Below, in pieces: positions 1 through 10,527 of a DNA stretch of 64,000 bases. The first letter of the stretch is position 1; every line of letters begins with the position of its first letter. The notes below the pieces were generated by a model that had not been told where the DNA came from, did no database searches, and worked only from the letters and a program-made list of their open reading frames with translations. The position numbers were made by a program, and so were the translations under genes. The DNA is from Anaerotruncus colihominis (GTDB lineage: Bacteria > Bacillota > Clostridia > Oscillospirales > Ruminococcaceae), in assembly GCA_025146135.1 (NCBI GenBank), contig CP102255.1:1302001-1366000 (forward strand). Reading direction: 5' to 3'.

Positions 1-1
1 A

Positions 2-1543
2 CAGGCGGTTGAACAGGCATTGGAACAGATAACACCGCTGCTTGATAACCACAACGGCTTGCCCGCCCGCTGGATTGCCCTGCGGTTGTTATGCGATGAT
101 ACGCCATTGATCAGCGCGTTGCGTCAAAGCGGTGCCGATCCACTTGCGGATGAATCGGTTTCAGCCGTGCTGTGTCAGGCGCGCGAGGGGCTGGAAGCCG
201 CCGGCGTGACTGCGGAAAAGCTTGGCGATATGATCGTGTCCTCCATTGTATTACATGCGGAGGAAGTTTGTTCCGATGCGATTCGCTTCGACCGGGTCGA
301 TTATAACAGCTTTGACCGCCGTCTTGACCGACTTTTGACAAGCCGGGCCACAGGCATTCCAGCGATGCTGTTGCTGCTTGCGGTTGTTTTCTGGCTGACG
401 ATTGTAGGCGCAAATCAACCATCGCGGTTGTTGTCACAGGCGTTGTTTGGCTTGCAGCCGCACCTGACTGCTTTTTTTGAGATGTGGAATTCCCCTGTAT
501 GGTTAACGGGAGCGCTGGTAGATGGCGTTTACCGTGTGCTGGCCTGGGTTGTCAGTGTGATGCTGCCGCCGATGGCAATTTTTTTCCCATTGTTCACATT
601 TCTGGAGGATTCTGGATATTTACCGCGTGTTGCTTTTAACCTCGACCGGGGATTTCAAAAGTGCAGCGCCTGCGGCAAACAAGCGTTGACCATGTGCATG
701 GGATTTGGCTGCAATGCAGCAGGCGTCACTGGCTGCCGGATCATCGATTCGCCGCGCGAACGCCTGATTGCGATCATAACAAACAATTTTGTCCCCTGCA
801 ACGGGCGATTCCCAACACTGATTGCAATTATCACGATGTTCTTTATTGGAGGAGCAGCCGGTATATTTGCATCGCTGGCATCCACACTGTTTTTGACCGG
901 TGTGATCATATTGGGTGTCCTGATGACGTTTTTTGTATCGGCGCTTCTTTCTAAAACGGTCCTCAAGGGAATCCCATCTTCGTTTACGCTCGAATTGCCG
1001 CCCTACCGGCGTCCGCAGGTTGGGCGGGTGATTATACGGTCAATTTTTGACAGGACTCTGTTTGTACTTGGGCGGGCGGTGGCGGTTGCAGCGCCGGCCG
1101 GACTGATTATCTGGCTGCTGGCGAACCTTCAGATGGGTGGCGTTAGCCTGTTGGCGCACTGCGCGGCGTTTCTCGATCCGTTTGCACAATTGCTTGGGCT
1201 TGACGGCGTTATCTTGATGGCGTTTATTCTTGGATTCCCTGCGAATGAAATCGTCGTACCCATCATGATTATGACGTATCTTTCCACTGGCAGCATCCAG
1301 GAATTTGATAATCTGACGCAGCTTAAAACACTGTTGGTTGACAATGGCTGGACCTGGCTGACCGCTGTCTGTACGATGCTGTTTTCCCTGATGCATTGGC
1401 CCTGTTCGACAACCTGTTTGACTATCCGCAAGGAGACGCAGAGTTGGAAATGGACTGTGGTATCGATCCTAATCCCGACTATAATCGGTATGACTGTCTG
1501 TTTTCTCGTGGCAAGTGCGGCGCGCCTTACGGGGCTTGTTTGA
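2..1543 (+). CDS. feoB: Ferrous iron transport protein B, C-terminal part (5' truncated by window edge)
   Basis: The open frame runs in from the left edge, so the N-terminal G domain lies outside and about 513 residues of the membrane part remain. FeoB imports Fe2+ across the cytoplasmic membrane. Visible are a soluble helical stretch (first ~110 residues), then repeated hydrophobic segments, the Gate-type core with FPLFTFLEDSGYLPRVAF and MGFGCNAAGV, and a second Gate repeat near the C-terminus with GFPANEIVVPI. The core is cysteine-rich (CSACG, MCMGFGC, VTGC, VPCNGRFP), a variant seen in clostridial FeoB. Family assignment is secure. A strong hairpin directly follows the stop. Nothing can be said about feoA, which would be upstream. 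Confidence 0.93.
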   Translation, partial: QAVEQALEQITPLLDNHNGLPARWIALRLLCDDTPLISALRQSGADPLADESVSAVLCQAREGLEAAGVTAEKLGDMIVSSIVLHAEEVCSDAIRFDRVDYNSFDRRLDRLLTSRATGIPAMLLLLAVVFWLTIVGANQPSRLLSQALFGLQPHLTAFFEMWNSPVWLTGALVDGVYRVLAWVVSVMLPPMAIFFPLFTFLEDSGYLPRVAFNLDRGFQKCSACGKQALTMCMGFGCNAAGVTGCRIIDSPRERLIAIITNNFVPCNGRFPTLIAIITMFFIGGAAGIFASLASTLFLTGVIILGVLMTFFVSALLSKTVLKGIPSSFTLELPPYRRPQVGRVIIRSIFDRTLFVLGRAVAVAAPAGLIIWLLANLQMGGVSLLAHCAAFLDPFAQLLGLDGVILMAFILGFPANEIVVPIMIMTYLSTGSIQEFDNLTQLKTLLVDNGWTWLTAVCTMLFSLMHWPCSTTCLTIRKETQSWKWTVVSILIPTIIGMTVCFLVASAARLTGLV

Positions 1544-1550
1544 TTAAAAG

Positions 1551-1579
1551 AGCGGGCCGCTCCCAAGCGGCCCGCTTTA
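1551..1579. terminator. Intrinsic terminator after feoB
   Basis: A perfect 10-bp inverted repeat (AGCGGGCCGC / GCGGCCCGCT) with a 6-nt loop starts 7 nt past the feoB stop and is followed by a short TTT. On the opposite strand it is preceded by A residues and could also stop transcription from the small minus-strand gene downstream. Confidence 0.85.
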
Positions 1580-1653
1580 CATAAAAATTCCAATTTGGAT
1601 CATTGGACGATCGGGTCCTGCTTTTTTAGCTGTAGAAGGTTTTGAAAGCATAT

Positions 1654-1893
1654 TCAACAGTCTCCGGCATAATAGGATACGATACGCATGTAATCCTTTG
1701 GATTTTGGGCTTCCAAAATAATCTGCAATTGATTTTTGTGATCATAGTACTGCCGGTGCAATTCATCCTGTATGGGGTATTGTCCCCTGATATTTACCTT
1801 TTGTCCATTGGAACAAATCATATATACCTCATCTCTACAGGCGTTAATGGTGTCCAGAAAATCTTGAATGTTCAGAATATTCAATTTCATCAT
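1654..1893 (-). CDS. Small conserved-looking protein of unknown function, 79 aa
   Basis: I place the start at the ATG-ATG pair because GGAGGGG lies 5 nt upstream; a longer upstream extension has no ribosome site. The protein begins MMKLNILNIQDFLDTINACR and ends in KDYMRIVSYYAGDC. It is soluble, with no signal peptide or membrane segment. It resembles a group of roughly 75-80-residue clostridial proteins ending in a YYAGDC-like tail, sometimes labelled 'polyA polymerase' without good reason; that recollection is not verified here. It lies 89 bp downstream of the AraC regulator gene on the same strand and shares its AT-rich composition, so the two may be co-transcribed. Function unknown. Confidence 0.7.
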   Translation of the reverse strand: MMKLNILNIQDFLDTINACRDEVYMICSNGQKVNIRGQYPIQDELHRQYYDHKNQLQIILEAQNPKDYMRIVSYYAGDC

Positions 1894-1982
1894 TGAAACC
1901 CCTCCATTAATCAACTTGTGCAGTGCCTTTACAAGTATCATTATAGTGCGGCTCATTGGATTTGAATATCTCATTTCTGCCC

Positions 1983-2894
1983 TTATATATCACAATCCTG
2001 CCATTTTTGCCGATATTCTGATGGCGTACAGTTCATATACTCACGAAAAATTTTTCCCAAATAACTGCTGTTTCCCAAACCGCATGCATGGCTGATGGCC
2101 GTAATGGAATCATTCCTTCTTGCCAGCATCTGACATGCCATTTGCAGACGGTAGTTTTTTATATATTCCATGGGGGTGATATGAAGACAATTATGAAACA
2201 CGCGAAAACATTCCCGCTCGCTTAGGAAAGCGGAAGCGGCAAGTTCTGCAATGGAAATTTTTTCAGAATAATGTTCATGTACATATATCATCAGTGATTT
2301 TATTTTATCATTGTTTTTATTCACTCTTTTCTGTTTATCCAACAAGGGATGCACTTGCTCAAAAATCCGCAACCATATTTCGGACAAGGCAGCCCGCAGC
2401 CGTACTTCGAATCCAAATTCCTTGCTGGAAAGATAGAAACTGTTGCGAATAAGCTTCAATATCTCGGCCTGTGCAAAATGATCGGGATGCAATGAAATGA
2501 TTTCAATCTGTGGCGCCGTTATAACCGGCATGGTATATTTTTGTTCGATCCGGCTTCCCTGTTCTCCGGAAATGAGGCAAGTATCGAATATATGAAGCAG
2601 TTGAGTCGTTTGTCTCGTTTGTGACGCTACTTTTGTCATATGAAGGATATTGGAATTTACCATTCCGCCAGAACCTTTTGAAAACAATATTTTTCCTTCA
2701 GGTGTATGATATTCCAGCGTACCGTTTTCTATATAAAATAATTCCACAGCCTTATGCCAATGCCACGGCGCAAAGCATCCCATATACCGGTCTGACTCAA
2801 CCCAAGATGCGATGTATGGAAAATCAGGCATAAAGTCAGGGAGTATTTCTTCCTTACTTCCGGGATGAAATATAATTTCCTGTATTTTCTTCAT
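1983..2894 (-). CDS. AraC family transcriptional regulator
   Basis: 303 residues. The first ~150 residues form a cupin-like sensing domain (note FAPWHWHKAVELFYIENG, the usual HWH-x-hELhYh pattern). The last ~100 form the double helix-turn-helix DNA-binding domain: ISIAELAASAFLSERECFRVF and then DSITAISHACGLGNSSYLGKIF with the terminal TPSEYRQKW signature. Start is supported by AGGTGG 7 nt upstream. A promoter-like pair lies upstream at 2936-2964. The gene is visibly more AT-rich than its neighbours, suggesting separate acquisition. The ligand and target are unknown; the small downstream gene is the only obvious co-transcribed partner. Confidence 0.92.
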   Translation of the reverse strand: MKKIQEIIFHPGSKEEILPDFMPDFPYIASWVESDRYMGCFAPWHWHKAVELFYIENGTLEYHTPEGKILFSKGSGGMVNSNILHMTKVASQTRQTTQLLHIFDTCLISGEQGSRIEQKYTMPVITAPQIEIISLHPDHFAQAEILKLIRNSFYLSSKEFGFEVRLRAALSEIWLRIFEQVHPLLDKQKRVNKNNDKIKSLMIYVHEHYSEKISIAELAASAFLSERECFRVFHNCLHITPMEYIKNYRLQMACQMLARRNDSITAISHACGLGNSSYLGKIFREYMNCTPSEYRQKWQDCDI

Positions 2895-2935
2895 TATTAT
2901 TCCACCTAATCGTATCTTATCAGAATTATAAATTT

Positions 2936-2964
2936 AACATACGAAAATATGAAGCGACTGTCAA
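2936..2964 (-). promoter_or_regulatory. Sigma-A type promoter for the araC-family gene
   Basis: Reading the minus strand: TTGACA, 17-nt spacer, TATGTT, placed about 40 nt before the regulator start codon. Confidence 0.6.
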
Positions 2965-2996
2965 TCTTATACTGTATACATGCATTTGGGAAAAGT

Positions 2997-3037
2997 AAGC
3001 GGCGACGCCTTTTAAACAGTGGCGCCGCCGCTTTATC
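2997..3037 (-). terminator. Terminator hairpin at the end of the Ter operon
   Basis: A 13-bp inverted repeat with one mismatch (3021-3033 against 2997-3009) with an 11-nt A/T-rich loop lies about 115 nt past the last Ter gene. A short T-run follows on the minus strand. Confidence 0.6.
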
Positions 3038-3147
3038 ACCGATCTCTCGAAAAAATTGTGTCATCCGCGCCGTGCTGTTTCTTTAAAGCCGCGTTTTTAC
3101 GGAGTGGGATTTTTCAAGATGCTGTCATGACGCACGTACATGATGTT

Positions 3148-4554
3148 CTACTCTTCGAGCATTTTCTTGCAAGACAGTTCGTTCAGCCACTGTTCAAGAT
3201 TGCAGAGCAGCTCCTGGAACAGCGCTTGGTCGGATAGGTCGTCGATATCCTCCAGCTTTAAAAATGCGGCGTTATTTGAATGGCGGCCGTCAATTTCATT
3301 GAGGCATGACAAAATGCCGTATTCCGAGCCGCCGATCCCAATAAACTGCCAGAAAATCGGGAAACGGGACGTTTTGATTAAAATTTCCTCAATCGCCCAA
3401 TCCGCCGACAGATGACCGTCCGTTACAAACAACACCATAACCGGCGCACGCAGGCCGCCATAGATCATCATGATGTCGCGCATGGCTTCGGGTTCGTTGT
3501 TGAATTGATAGTTGAGCATACTCATCCATCGCTCAAAACCGCCCATCTCCGCAAAGGTATAATCGCGCACATTGTCCATTGTGACCGCGCCGAATTGGCG
3601 GCTCTTGGCTGCAAACGCCCAAAAATCCATCGTTGCGGCGTCAGAAAGTGTGGATGCGTATGTAAAGAATTTGTCCACAACGCGCTGCATACGCCCATTG
3701 CGGTACTGATCGAACATGGAGCCGGAGATGTCGGAGCACATGACAACCTGTACAGACCGTTCAGCGGCACCGGGATAGCGCGCCAGCATGAGGAACATGT
3801 TCTTATAAAGCTCAGACAGGTAAGCTGTGTCGCCGCGGCATTGACGTGCAAGATTATCCATACGTGTGCAGACTTCAGCGGGCAGAGAGCGCACCACATT
3901 TTGAAAGGCAGCGTTTGCGGGCCGACGCGGCGCGCCCGCCCGGATACCGCCCGCCGGACAGGCGGGCGGCACGGGCGCATCAGCCGTGCCGGCAGGAACC
4001 GGCGCAGCCGGCGGCTGCGCCGGTGTGGGCGAAGCTACGGACCCGCCGTAGCTTTCAATCAACGCTTTCAGGCCACCGTTAAAGCCGCGTCCGACCGCAC
4101 AGAAGCGCCAGTCGTCCCCTTTGCGGTAAATCTCGCAGATAACGATGGCGCGTTCACCGGAAAATTCAGCGCCGGAATAAGAAAAACGCAGCATTTCTGT
4201 CTGTCCTGAAAGCAGACGGACATATCCTTTTTCCAGCTCGCGCATCGTGTGTGTGCCATCGATGGAGACGGCAAAGGACAACTTGGAAATCTTTGACGGC
4301 AGTTTGCCGAGAGAAAGGGTAAAGCGTTCAGAACCGGTAGCAACGCCTGCGCTCAGGCAAACGGCCTGTTCAGGCGACTGCTTTTGATTGTAGAAAACAA
4401 AATACTGTTCATCTGACAGACGTCCGGCGCTGTCAAGCCCAAAACAGGCGACGTCAAGCTCCATTGGCGCTTTGTGATAAAGCTCCAGCACACAGTCGGC
4501 TCCGCCGCAAAGCCCGCTGATGGATTCACGCTGTCCCCTCAACGCTTCGATCAT
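3148..4554 (-). CDS. TerD domain - von Willebrand A protein (TerF/TerY-like)
   Basis: 468 residues. Residues 1-~165 are a TerD-type domain (DVACFGLDSAGRLSDEQYF, GFNGGLKALIESYGG) lacking the GDNRTGxGDGDDE calcium motif of canonical TerD. A Pro/Ala-rich linker (~170-215) follows, then a vWA domain with an intact metal-ion adhesion site: DISGS near residue 274 and VTDGH further on. Proteins with this vWA type are standard Ter system members thought to assemble complexes on metal binding. AGGAGG lies 10 nt before the ATG. It is the last gene of the operon, separated from the ATPase gene by a hairpin at 4583-4618. Its TerD domain is closely similar to that of the first gene in the operon (17364-18530). 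Confidence 0.88.
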   Translation of the reverse strand: MIEALRGQRESISGLCGGADCVLELYHKAPMELDVACFGLDSAGRLSDEQYFVFYNQKQSPEQAVCLSAGVATGSERFTLSLGKLPSKISKLSFAVSIDGTHTMRELEKGYVRLLSGQTEMLRFSYSGAEFSGERAIVICEIYRKGDDWRFCAVGRGFNGGLKALIESYGGSVASPTPAQPPAAPVPAGTADAPVPPACPAGGIRAGAPRRPANAAFQNVVRSLPAEVCTRMDNLARQCRGDTAYLSELYKNMFLMLARYPGAAERSVQVVMCSDISGSMFDQYRNGRMQRVVDKFFTYASTLSDAATMDFWAFAAKSRQFGAVTMDNVRDYTFAEMGGFERWMSMLNYQFNNEPEAMRDIMMIYGGLRAPVMVLFVTDGHLSADWAIEEILIKTSRFPIFWQFIGIGGSEYGILSCLNEIDGRHSNNAAFLKLEDIDDLSDQALFQELLCNLEQWLNELSCKKMLEE

Positions 4555-4582
4555 TGTTTTTACGCCTCCTCAGATTGAGGCC

Positions 4583-4618
4583 GTGTGAAAAACCGGATTG
4601 AACTCCGGCTTTTCACAC
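4583..4618 (-). other. Stem-loop inside the Ter operon
   Basis: A 15-nt inverted repeat with one mismatch (GTGTGAAAAACCGGA / TCCGGCTTTTCACAC) around a 6-nt loop sits between the ATPase stop and the TerD-vWA start. There is no U-tract on the minus strand after it, so it looks more like an RNA processing or attenuation element than a full terminator. Confidence 0.6.
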
Positions 4619-4646
4619 AATGCCTGAAATCGGTTATGGCAAAGCG

Positions 4647-7358
<2,712 letters not shown>

Positions 7359-7376
7359 ACGTGATACTCCAATCAT

Positions 7377-8171
7377 TTATTTGTCGCCCCGATAGGGGAT
7401 CATACAAGTTATAAGAATCCGTTCGAGGATTTCCTCAGAACCAGCCTGAGCGGGCCGTTCAGAAAAGAAAATCGGGAAGGCGCATGGCAGGGAAGCGAGG
7501 GCGCTTTCTCCAGGCGCGAAGGCGTAACGGCATACCTTAAGCATCGGCAGGTCGAACCAGGAATCGCCGAAGCCGATTGCCTCCTGCCCATCTTCAAGCG
7601 TCCGCACACGCTCAAGGACGGCACCTTTGTCGATTGCAAGCGGTGAAAGGTACAGCTTTTTCCGTTCCCGGAACAGCTCCCATCCGCTTTTGGCAAGCGC
7701 CTGCGCCAGTTGGCCGCACGCGGTGTCGTCAAAGCGCCCCTCGTCGACGAAAAAGACGGCAAGGTATTCGTACCGCTTTGATAGGCACTCGATTCCCGCA
7801 AGCCCGTCCAGGACCTGTCCCACCGCTCCGTCGAGATCGATCGGCAGCGCCCGTACGGTCCGCGCGACGTGCGAAGCCCAATCCATGTCCAACGCCCCAT
7901 CCCGGTAGAGGTACAGCCCATTTTGCAGCGCCAGATACCGGCAGCTCGCGTCGCGGACAAATGAGACGCGCATGGCCTGTTCATACCCGCGCAACGTATT
8001 GACGAGGCAAACCGCGTTTTTCTGTATCCGCCGCAGCAACGCCAGAGCCCCCGGCGTCATATAGGAAAACGGCTCTCCGAGCCGCTGCTCCACAGCGGTG
8101 ACAGGCGCGCTGCCCCGCAGATGGCGCTCTGTAAAAATCAGCGTATGGTCGAGATCAGTGGAGAAGATCAT
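7377..8171 (-). CDS. HAD-superfamily phosphatase of the Ter biosynthetic module
   Basis: 264 residues from the ATG that overlaps the upstream stop by 4 nt (ATGA), preceded by GGGAGGGAG. Motif I is TDLDHTL (Asp6 and Asp8 as nucleophile and acid/base) at the extreme N-terminus; the metal-binding motif IV is GFGDSWFDLPML near residue 220; a conserved lysine sits in IDKGAVL. The C2-type cap lies between. In Ter loci such HAD enzymes are predicted to dephosphorylate the product of the neighbouring phosphoribosyltransferases. The substrate is unknown; this is comparative-genomics inference, but family membership is clear. Confidence 0.85.
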   Translation of the reverse strand: MIFSTDLDHTLIFTERHLRGSAPVTAVEQRLGEPFSYMTPGALALLRRIQKNAVCLVNTLRGYEQAMRVSFVRDASCRYLALQNGLYLYRDGALDMDWASHVARTVRALPIDLDGAVGQVLDGLAGIECLSKRYEYLAVFFVDEGRFDDTACGQLAQALAKSGWELFRERKKLYLSPLAIDKGAVLERVRTLEDGQEAIGFGDSWFDLPMLKVCRYAFAPGESALASLPCAFPIFFSERPAQAGSEEILERILITCMIPYRGDK

Positions 8172-9280
8172 ACGGCTCCCTCCCGCCGGTCCGCGATCAG
8201 CCCGCAGCACAGGTAAGGCATATCGGGATAAACGCAGATGGGGACGCCCTTTTCCTGCGCCAACAGCCGGATATGCTCGGTGTCGGGATGCGCAGGCTCG
8301 CGCAGCAGAATACGATCCGGCACACGGCGCAGCAGCACACGCGTCGTTTCGCCAATGCTCGGCTTGATGCGGTTGATGTCCGCAATGCCGAAGGCCGCGC
8401 CGATTTGCCGGACAGCCTGCATCCCACGCCAGTCGGGCGGCGGCTGCGGCGCGTCCAGGGCGCGGGCGGCCGCTGAAATTTCATTGTCGAGACGGGAAAA
8501 CCACGACGACACTGTATCAAGATAACAGGCCGTCTGATCGATCGCGGCAAATTCATGGTAAACGCGCGCGCCGTGAAAGTCCTCCGGCCCGATGATCGAG
8601 CGGTTGTGGACGGAACGGCTGATCAGGCCGCAGATTGTGCTGTTGAGGCAGCAGGACGGGTTGATGAAGTCCTCCCGGGTGGCGTACAGAGAGCAGCAGT
8701 GCGCTGGGTCGGCCAGAACAGCCAGCGTCGGACGCAGCGCCGTGCCGTTTCGCTCGTTGAAAGCGCGGCAGGACTCCTCAAGCTGCGTGGTGATCATGCC
8801 CTTTCCGGTCCAACCGTCCACAAACACGATTTCCTGCCCGGGATGCCGCCTCAGAATCAGATGGATGGCGTTTTCATCAAAACCCTTGCCGCGGATGATG
8901 CTGACGCCATAATGCAAAAAGTCGCGCCCCAGCATACGCGCGGCATAGCGCCGCATCAGTACGCCGCACGGGACACCGGCCCGCACCAAGGAAACGAGCA
9001 CGGGGCGTTTAAAGCGCGCGGCAATCAGCCGCGTCACAATCCCTGTGTACAGCGCGGTCTGCCGTGCTTTTGTTTCCACCAAATGGTTGAAAACACGCAT
9101 GTAAGCCTCGCTCGGCGCCTGTTCGACAGGCAGATCCTCGGAATAGTGGCGGCCTGCCTGGATTTCTCGCTCGCGCAGCGCCGTGTCGCGTTCCTCAACA
9201 AGCCCAGTGACGTCCTTTAAAAGTAGAATCACATCGTCCTGTGAAAAGCTGCCGAGCGGCGCGGGCAGCTCCCTGTTCAT
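8168..9280 (-). CDS. Phosphoribosyltransferase-like protein with C-terminal PELOTA domain (StiP family)
   Basis: 370 residues. The main domain (~30-290) matches the PRTase_1/'cysteine protease StiP' family: LVSLVRAGVPCGVLMRR and a PRPP-loop-like VFVDGWTGKGMI around residues 150-160. The last ~65 residues (DRILLREPAHPDTEHIRLLA, then KGVPICVYPD) resemble the PELOTA/L7Ae RNA-binding fold. The protease name in databases is doubtful; a transferase role is better supported by the PRPP-type loop. It overlaps the upstream gene and the downstream HAD gene by 4 nt at each end, so all three are translationally coupled. Predicted role: glycosidic bond step in making a nucleoside-like metabolite. Confidence 0.87.
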   Translation of the reverse strand: MNRELPAPLGSFSQDDVILLLKDVTGLVEERDTALREREIQAGRHYSEDLPVEQAPSEAYMRVFNHLVETKARQTALYTGIVTRLIAARFKRPVLVSLVRAGVPCGVLMRRYAARMLGRDFLHYGVSIIRGKGFDENAIHLILRRHPGQEIVFVDGWTGKGMITTQLEESCRAFNERNGTALRPTLAVLADPAHCCSLYATREDFINPSCCLNSTICGLISRSVHNRSIIGPEDFHGARVYHEFAAIDQTACYLDTVSSWFSRLDNEISAAARALDAPQPPPDWRGMQAVRQIGAAFGIADINRIKPSIGETTRVLLRRVPDRILLREPAHPDTEHIRLLAQEKGVPICVYPDMPYLCCGLIADRREGAV

Positions 9281-10527
9281 AGCATCACCACCGAAACCGA
9301 TTTGATACCGCGCATAGACAGATATTGTGTCAATTGCCGCGCGCCGCGCTCGATAAACGCGCCGCGTTCAGCGAACAGATATGCGCGTTCATACACGCCG
9401 TCCGGTACATTGTAAAGATAGCCGGCGGCACTGTAGCAATCGGCCGGGTCGAATCGCACGCCGGAGACGATGGCCGATCCCGGCAACGGAAATACCGGAC
9501 TTTGCGTGGTAGAGTGGAATGCTCCCCCGCCGCAGAAGCCTGCAATCAACGCGGGTGCATAGATCAGCTCGCCGGAGCCGAGATACAGCGTGCGCGGCGC
9601 GTCCGGCGCGCCGATTTTGTCCGCGGCTGTCCTGCAGGCCCGCCGCAGTGCGGCAAGGCGCTCCTGCGTCATCAGCCGCCGTCCGGTTCCAGGCAGGAAA
9701 ATGCCCGGATCCAGCAGCGTGGGCGCGCTGCCTGCAGCGCCAGTCAGATCGGCGAGAGCGGGAGCCGGCGGCGCGCCGTTTTCGAGTGAAACAATGCGGC
9801 TTTTGAGCAGGGAAATCATCTCAATTTCAACGCCGAGCCGCTTTTCGACAGCCCTTCGCTGTTCGCCCGAGCTGTTGTCGAGCAGCGCCAGCAGCACAAA
9901 GCGCCGGATGCCGTAAGCGGCGTGCAGCCGTTCAACGAGGCGAAAAGCTGTGTTTCCGGTCGTGAATTCGTCGTCGATCAGCACGGCCCGCCGGCAGCCG
10001 CGCAGAAAGGCGTCGTTTGGGTCGAGGTAAAGCAGGTGCGTTCTGGCATGGGAATGCGCCTCGTCGAAGGTGAGCGGCGTGCCGCCCGTCTGTTCAAAGC
10101 GCGTCGTGCTGATATAGGCAGACTCTCCCGAAAAGCAATCGGCCACCGCCTGCCCAAGGCCGGTCGCCGTCTCGGCAAAACCGATGAACAGCGTGCGTTC
10201 CTGTGCGGGCAGAGGGGTCCGGGACGCTTCAAGATGTGCCCAAAGCTCTGCAAACGCAGGGCCGGCCGCGCCGTTTATGATGGAGGCCCAGTATTCACCG
10301 TCGGTCTTTCCTGCAAGCGCCAGCGCGAGCAGCTTCCCGGCGGCCAAAAGCGCGCCGGGACGGATCGGCAGATGCTTGCCAAGCACCTTGCTGACAAAAA
10401 GGAACGCCCGCTGCGGGTTCTGCCGCGCAGCCAGCCCAAACAGCGCATCGGGGGAAAGGCCAAAGCGCGGCGTATCCAATTCCAGCGTGAGCTGGAGGTT
10501 ATTTTCAAGTGTAAAAGATGTAATCAT
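9277..10527 (-). CDS. Phosphoribosyltransferase with TRSP domain (PRTase_2-TRSP)
   Basis: 416 residues. A type I PRTase fold is indicated by the PRPP-binding loop AVLIDDEFTTGNT near residues 180-192 and by ETATGLGQAVAD upstream of it. The C-terminal third, containing LYLGSGELIYAPALIAGF and the Thr/Arg/Ser-rich STTQSPV stretch, matches the TRSP domain that accompanies this PRTase in Ter loci. The start codon overlaps the upstream lyase stop (ATGA), with GGAG 10 nt upstream. Together with the adjacent PELOTA-type PRTase it forms the pair usual for the Ter biosynthetic module. The substrate base is unknown. Confidence 0.88.
   Translation of the reverse strand: MITSFTLENNLQLTLELDTPRFGLSPDALFGLAARQNPQRAFLFVSKVLGKHLPIRPGALLAAGKLLALALAGKTDGEYWASIINGAAGPAFAELWAHLEASRTPLPAQERTLFIGFAETATGLGQAVADCFSGESAYISTTRFEQTGGTPLTFDEAHSHARTHLLYLDPNDAFLRGCRRAVLIDDEFTTGNTAFRLVERLHAAYGIRRFVLLALLDNSSGEQRRAVEKRLGVEIEMISLLKSRIVSLENGAPPAPALADLTGAAGSAPTLLDPGIFLPGTGRRLMTQERLAALRRACRTAADKIGAPDAPRTLYLGSGELIYAPALIAGFCGGGAFHSTTQSPVFPLPGSAIVSGVRFDPADCYSAAGYLYNVPDGVYERAYLFAERGAFIERGARQLTQYLSMRGIKSVSVVML

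Noticed and set aside
8168..9280. True cysteine protease (database name StiP)
   Set aside because: A PRPP-loop-like VDGWTGKG and the Ter context favour a phosphoribosyltransferase; no protease triad could be identified.
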